NCBI GenBank assembly: GCA_900541555.1
Contig: UQKE01000009.1
Location: 1 to 59,392 of the forward strand
Direction of reading: 5' to 3'
DNA: 59,392 nt
From: an uncultured Porphyromonadaceae bacterium
GTDB lineage: Bacteria; Bacteroidota; Bacteroidia; Bacteroidales; Muribaculaceae
A model generated the notes under the pieces. The model did no database searches. It worked only from the letters and a program-made list of their open reading frames with translations, and was not told where the DNA came from. Shown here piece after piece: positions 58,016 to 59,392 of the stretch. Each line of letters begins with the position of its first letter. Within the stretch, counting starts at the first letter, position 1. The translations under genes were made by a program, and so were the position numbers.

Positions 58016-58045
58016 GCCGCGGATTTTGATTGACATATCCGTGGC
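58016..58045. terminator. Hairpin downstream of the serine dehydratase gene
   Basis: Stem GCCGCGGAT/ATCCGTGGC (58016-58024 with 58037-58045, one wobble) lies 37 bp past the sdaA stop. The T-rich tail is on the plus-strand side, so its strand and efficiency as a terminator are uncertain. Confidence 0.4.
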
Positions 58046-58081
58046 GCGTTTGTGTTTTTTAACCAATTCGAATCGCGTGCG

Positions 58082-59287
58082 TCAGTCGTCGAAGTTGGCG
58101 GCAAGCCCGCCTTGGGAAGTTTCTTTGTAAAGGCTTGGGAGGTCGTGTCCCGTGCGCTTCATCACTTCCACCACTTGGTCGAAGCTGACTCGGTGGCGCC
58201 CGTCTGTGAAATTGGCGTATGAATTGGCGTCGAAAGCTCGTGCGGCGGCAAATGCGTTACGTTCGATACATGGTATTTGCACCAGTCCGCATACGGGGTC
58301 GCACGTCAGTCCGAGATGGTGTTCCAGCCCCATTTCGGCGGCATATTCGATTTGCGAAACCGTGCCTCCGAAGAGTTGGCAGGCTGCGGCTGCGGCCATA
58401 GCGCATGCCACTCCCACTTCGCCTTGGCAGCCCACTTCTGCGCCCGATACGGAAGCATTCGTGCGCACCACGTTGCCAAACAATCCGGCAGTGGCCAAAG
58501 CGCGGATGATCCGCTCGTCCGGTATGCCATGGGCTTCTTTCAAGTGGTAGAGCACGGCTGGCATCACGCCGCAAGAGCCGCACGTCGGGGCTGTCACTAT
58601 TTTGCCTCCGCACGCATTTTCTTCGGCTACGGCAAGCGCATAGGCGTATATCAGTCCTCGGCTTTTCATGCTTCCCGACATGCCTCCGGAACGCACGTAG
58701 TAGTTCAGCGCTTTTCGGCGCAATCCTAATCCGCCGGGGATGATTCCTTCGGTATTGAGTCCGCGTTTGACGGCGCGTTGCATCACCGTCCATACCTCTT
58801 GGAGATATTCCCATATTTCGGGGCCTTCGCTTTGTCCGACGTATTCCCAATAGGAATAGCCGGTTTGCTCGCACCATTCAAGAACGTCGCTGATGCTGCT
58901 TTTGTCGTACACGTTGCGTGTTGCTTGCTCGTTGAATTCTTCGTTGGCAAGCGTGCCTCCGCCGATGCTGTATACTGTCCAAGAGTCGATTAGTTCGGTT
59001 GCGTTGTAGGCTTCAAATTTCATGCCGTTCGGGTGGAAAGGCAAAAATATTTCCGGTTTCCAAACGATTTCGACAGGTGCTATTGGAGACAGGGAATCTA
59101 TGATTGCCTTGTCCGTGAAGTGTCCTCTGCCCGTTGCGGCGAGGCTTCCGTAGAGCGTCACTTTGAATTGTGTTGCCGGCCGGCATCCGATGCGTTTCAG
59201 AAACATGGCTGCGGCGCGCATCGGCCCCATTGTGTGGCTGCTGGACGGACCGTGGCCGATTCTGTAGATTTGTTTGATTGAATCCAT
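58082..59287 (-). CDS. sdaA: L-serine ammonia-lyase, iron-sulfur dependent
   Basis: A 401-residue single-chain enzyme that deaminates L-serine to pyruvate. The N-terminal beta-type domain has YRIGHGPSSSHTMGPMRAAA. The C-terminal alpha-type domain has the [4Fe-4S] cysteines in TAPTCGSCGVMPAVLYHL and LTCDPVCGLVQIPCIERNAF. The length is typical of type II bacterial enzymes. The start at 59287 is set by the conserved N-terminus. A -7 box TATATTTG (59315-59308) lies 20 bp upstream within a diverged copy of the promoter repeat. Confidence 0.96.
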   Translation of the reverse strand: MDSIKQIYRIGHGPSSSHTMGPMRAAAMFLKRIGCRPATQFKVTLYGSLAATGRGHFTDKAIIDSLSPIAPVEIVWKPEIFLPFHPNGMKFEAYNATELIDSWTVYSIGGGTLANEEFNEQATRNVYDKSSISDVLEWCEQTGYSYWEYVGQSEGPEIWEYLQEVWTVMQRAVKRGLNTEGIIPGGLGLRRKALNYYVRSGGMSGSMKSRGLIYAYALAVAEENACGGKIVTAPTCGSCGVMPAVLYHLKEAHGIPDERIIRALATAGLFGNVVRTNASVSGAEVGCQGEVGVACAMAAAAACQLFGGTVSQIEYAAEMGLEHHLGLTCDPVCGLVQIPCIERNAFAAARAFDANSYANFTDGRHRVSFDQVVEVMKRTGHDLPSLYKETSQGGLAANFDD

Positions 59288-59307
59288 TTTCAGTTTGCTT
59301 GACACTA

Positions 59308-59391
59308 CAAATATAGTGCAAGGTGAGGGAAGAACAATCAAACTTGTTTGAAATTGTTATGCCGAACCGCCGCCGATATTATCCAAATATA
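59308..59391 (-). repeat. Diverged promoter-bearing repeat before the serine dehydratase gene
   Basis: On the minus strand two TATATTTG boxes (59391-59384 and 59315-59308) are 76 bp apart. Between them lie TCGGCATAAC, CAAACAAGTTTG and CTTGC in the same order and spacing as in the 75-bp units; TTTG precedes the second box by 23 bp. The window ends at the next unit, so a longer array may continue to the right. Confidence 0.72.
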
Positions 59392-59392
59392 A

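Larger units (their letters stand above)
57694..58081. other. Gap between the kinase and serine dehydratase genes
   Basis: Apart from the repeat array (57725-57957) this gap holds a hairpin (58016-58045). No gene is supported. An open frame across the array on the plus strand (57599-57958) exists only because 75 is divisible by three. Confidence 0.75.

Overview
The window is chromosomal DNA from a member of the order Bacteroidales (Bacteroidota). The evidence is the promoter type (-33 TTTG and -7 TAnnTTTG boxes in front of many genes), the near absence of Shine-Dalgarno sequences, and the protein families: NigD-like lipoprotein, DUF4834, BspA-type leucine-rich-repeat proteins, a cleaved-adhesin/fibronectin protein with a type IX secretion (T9SS) tail, and an ECF sigma factor paired with an anti-sigma/beta-barrel protein. 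The arginine operon order also fits. Family level cannot be fixed from sequence reading alone; a gut Muribaculaceae/Barnesiellaceae/Porphyromonadaceae-like lineage is plausible.

Layout: 1-743 is non-coding and repeat-rich. 744-1622 holds a small lipoprotein/DUF805 pair. 1918-4644 is rplM-rpsI-rpsB-tsf, with two structured leaders. 4769-11224 carries an S24 repressor with an operator-like palindrome, a secreted LRR protein, trmB, an Mrp ATPase, bcp, recA and proC. 11297-13059 (minus) is psd-pssA-DUF4834. 13211-17485 is an RluA-type pseudouridine synthase, pheT and yebC. 17737-22750 is one arginine operon (argR, GNAT, argG, PspC-like, argC, argD, ssb) ended by a strong terminator. 22818-25266 is an accessory pocket: a MITE-like repeat, an AT-rich two-gene cassette with a long structured 5' leader, and a relic of a plasmid mobilization gene. 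25267-30615 (minus) holds the T9SS adhesin and the ECF sigma/anti-sigma-barrel pair, divergent from a NigD-like lipoprotein. 31570-34435 (minus) is a Rieske-like lipoprotein, an aldo/keto reductase and argH. Then follow a serine-hydrolase lipoprotein, tRNA-Lys(CUU), two BspA-like LRR proteins sharing a nearly identical C-terminal module, TonB-ExbD-ExbB, pdxJ, nadK, a NIF3 protein, a zinc-ribbon coiled coil, lpxB, a membrane MutS-like ATPase, a 5'-nucleotidase, a GH3/beta-lactamase fusion, HU, tilS, a LytTR/LytS-type two-component pair, and L-serine dehydratase at the right edge.

The most unusual signal is a family of about 75-bp imperfectly palindromic repeats that carry a -7 promoter box at one end. 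They sit, correctly oriented, directly upstream of argR, tilS, the LytS-like kinase gene and (diverged) the serine dehydratase gene. They are often in exact 75-bp tandem, so each added copy adds another promoter box. Two arrays face each other around tilS and the two-component genes, forming inverted repeats that could support inversion. Other candidates for undescribed biology are the structured leader at about 24.6-24.8 kb, a MITE-like non-coding element, the 13-bp inverted repeat holding the divergent sigma/NigD promoters, and the recently exchanged T9SS tail module.
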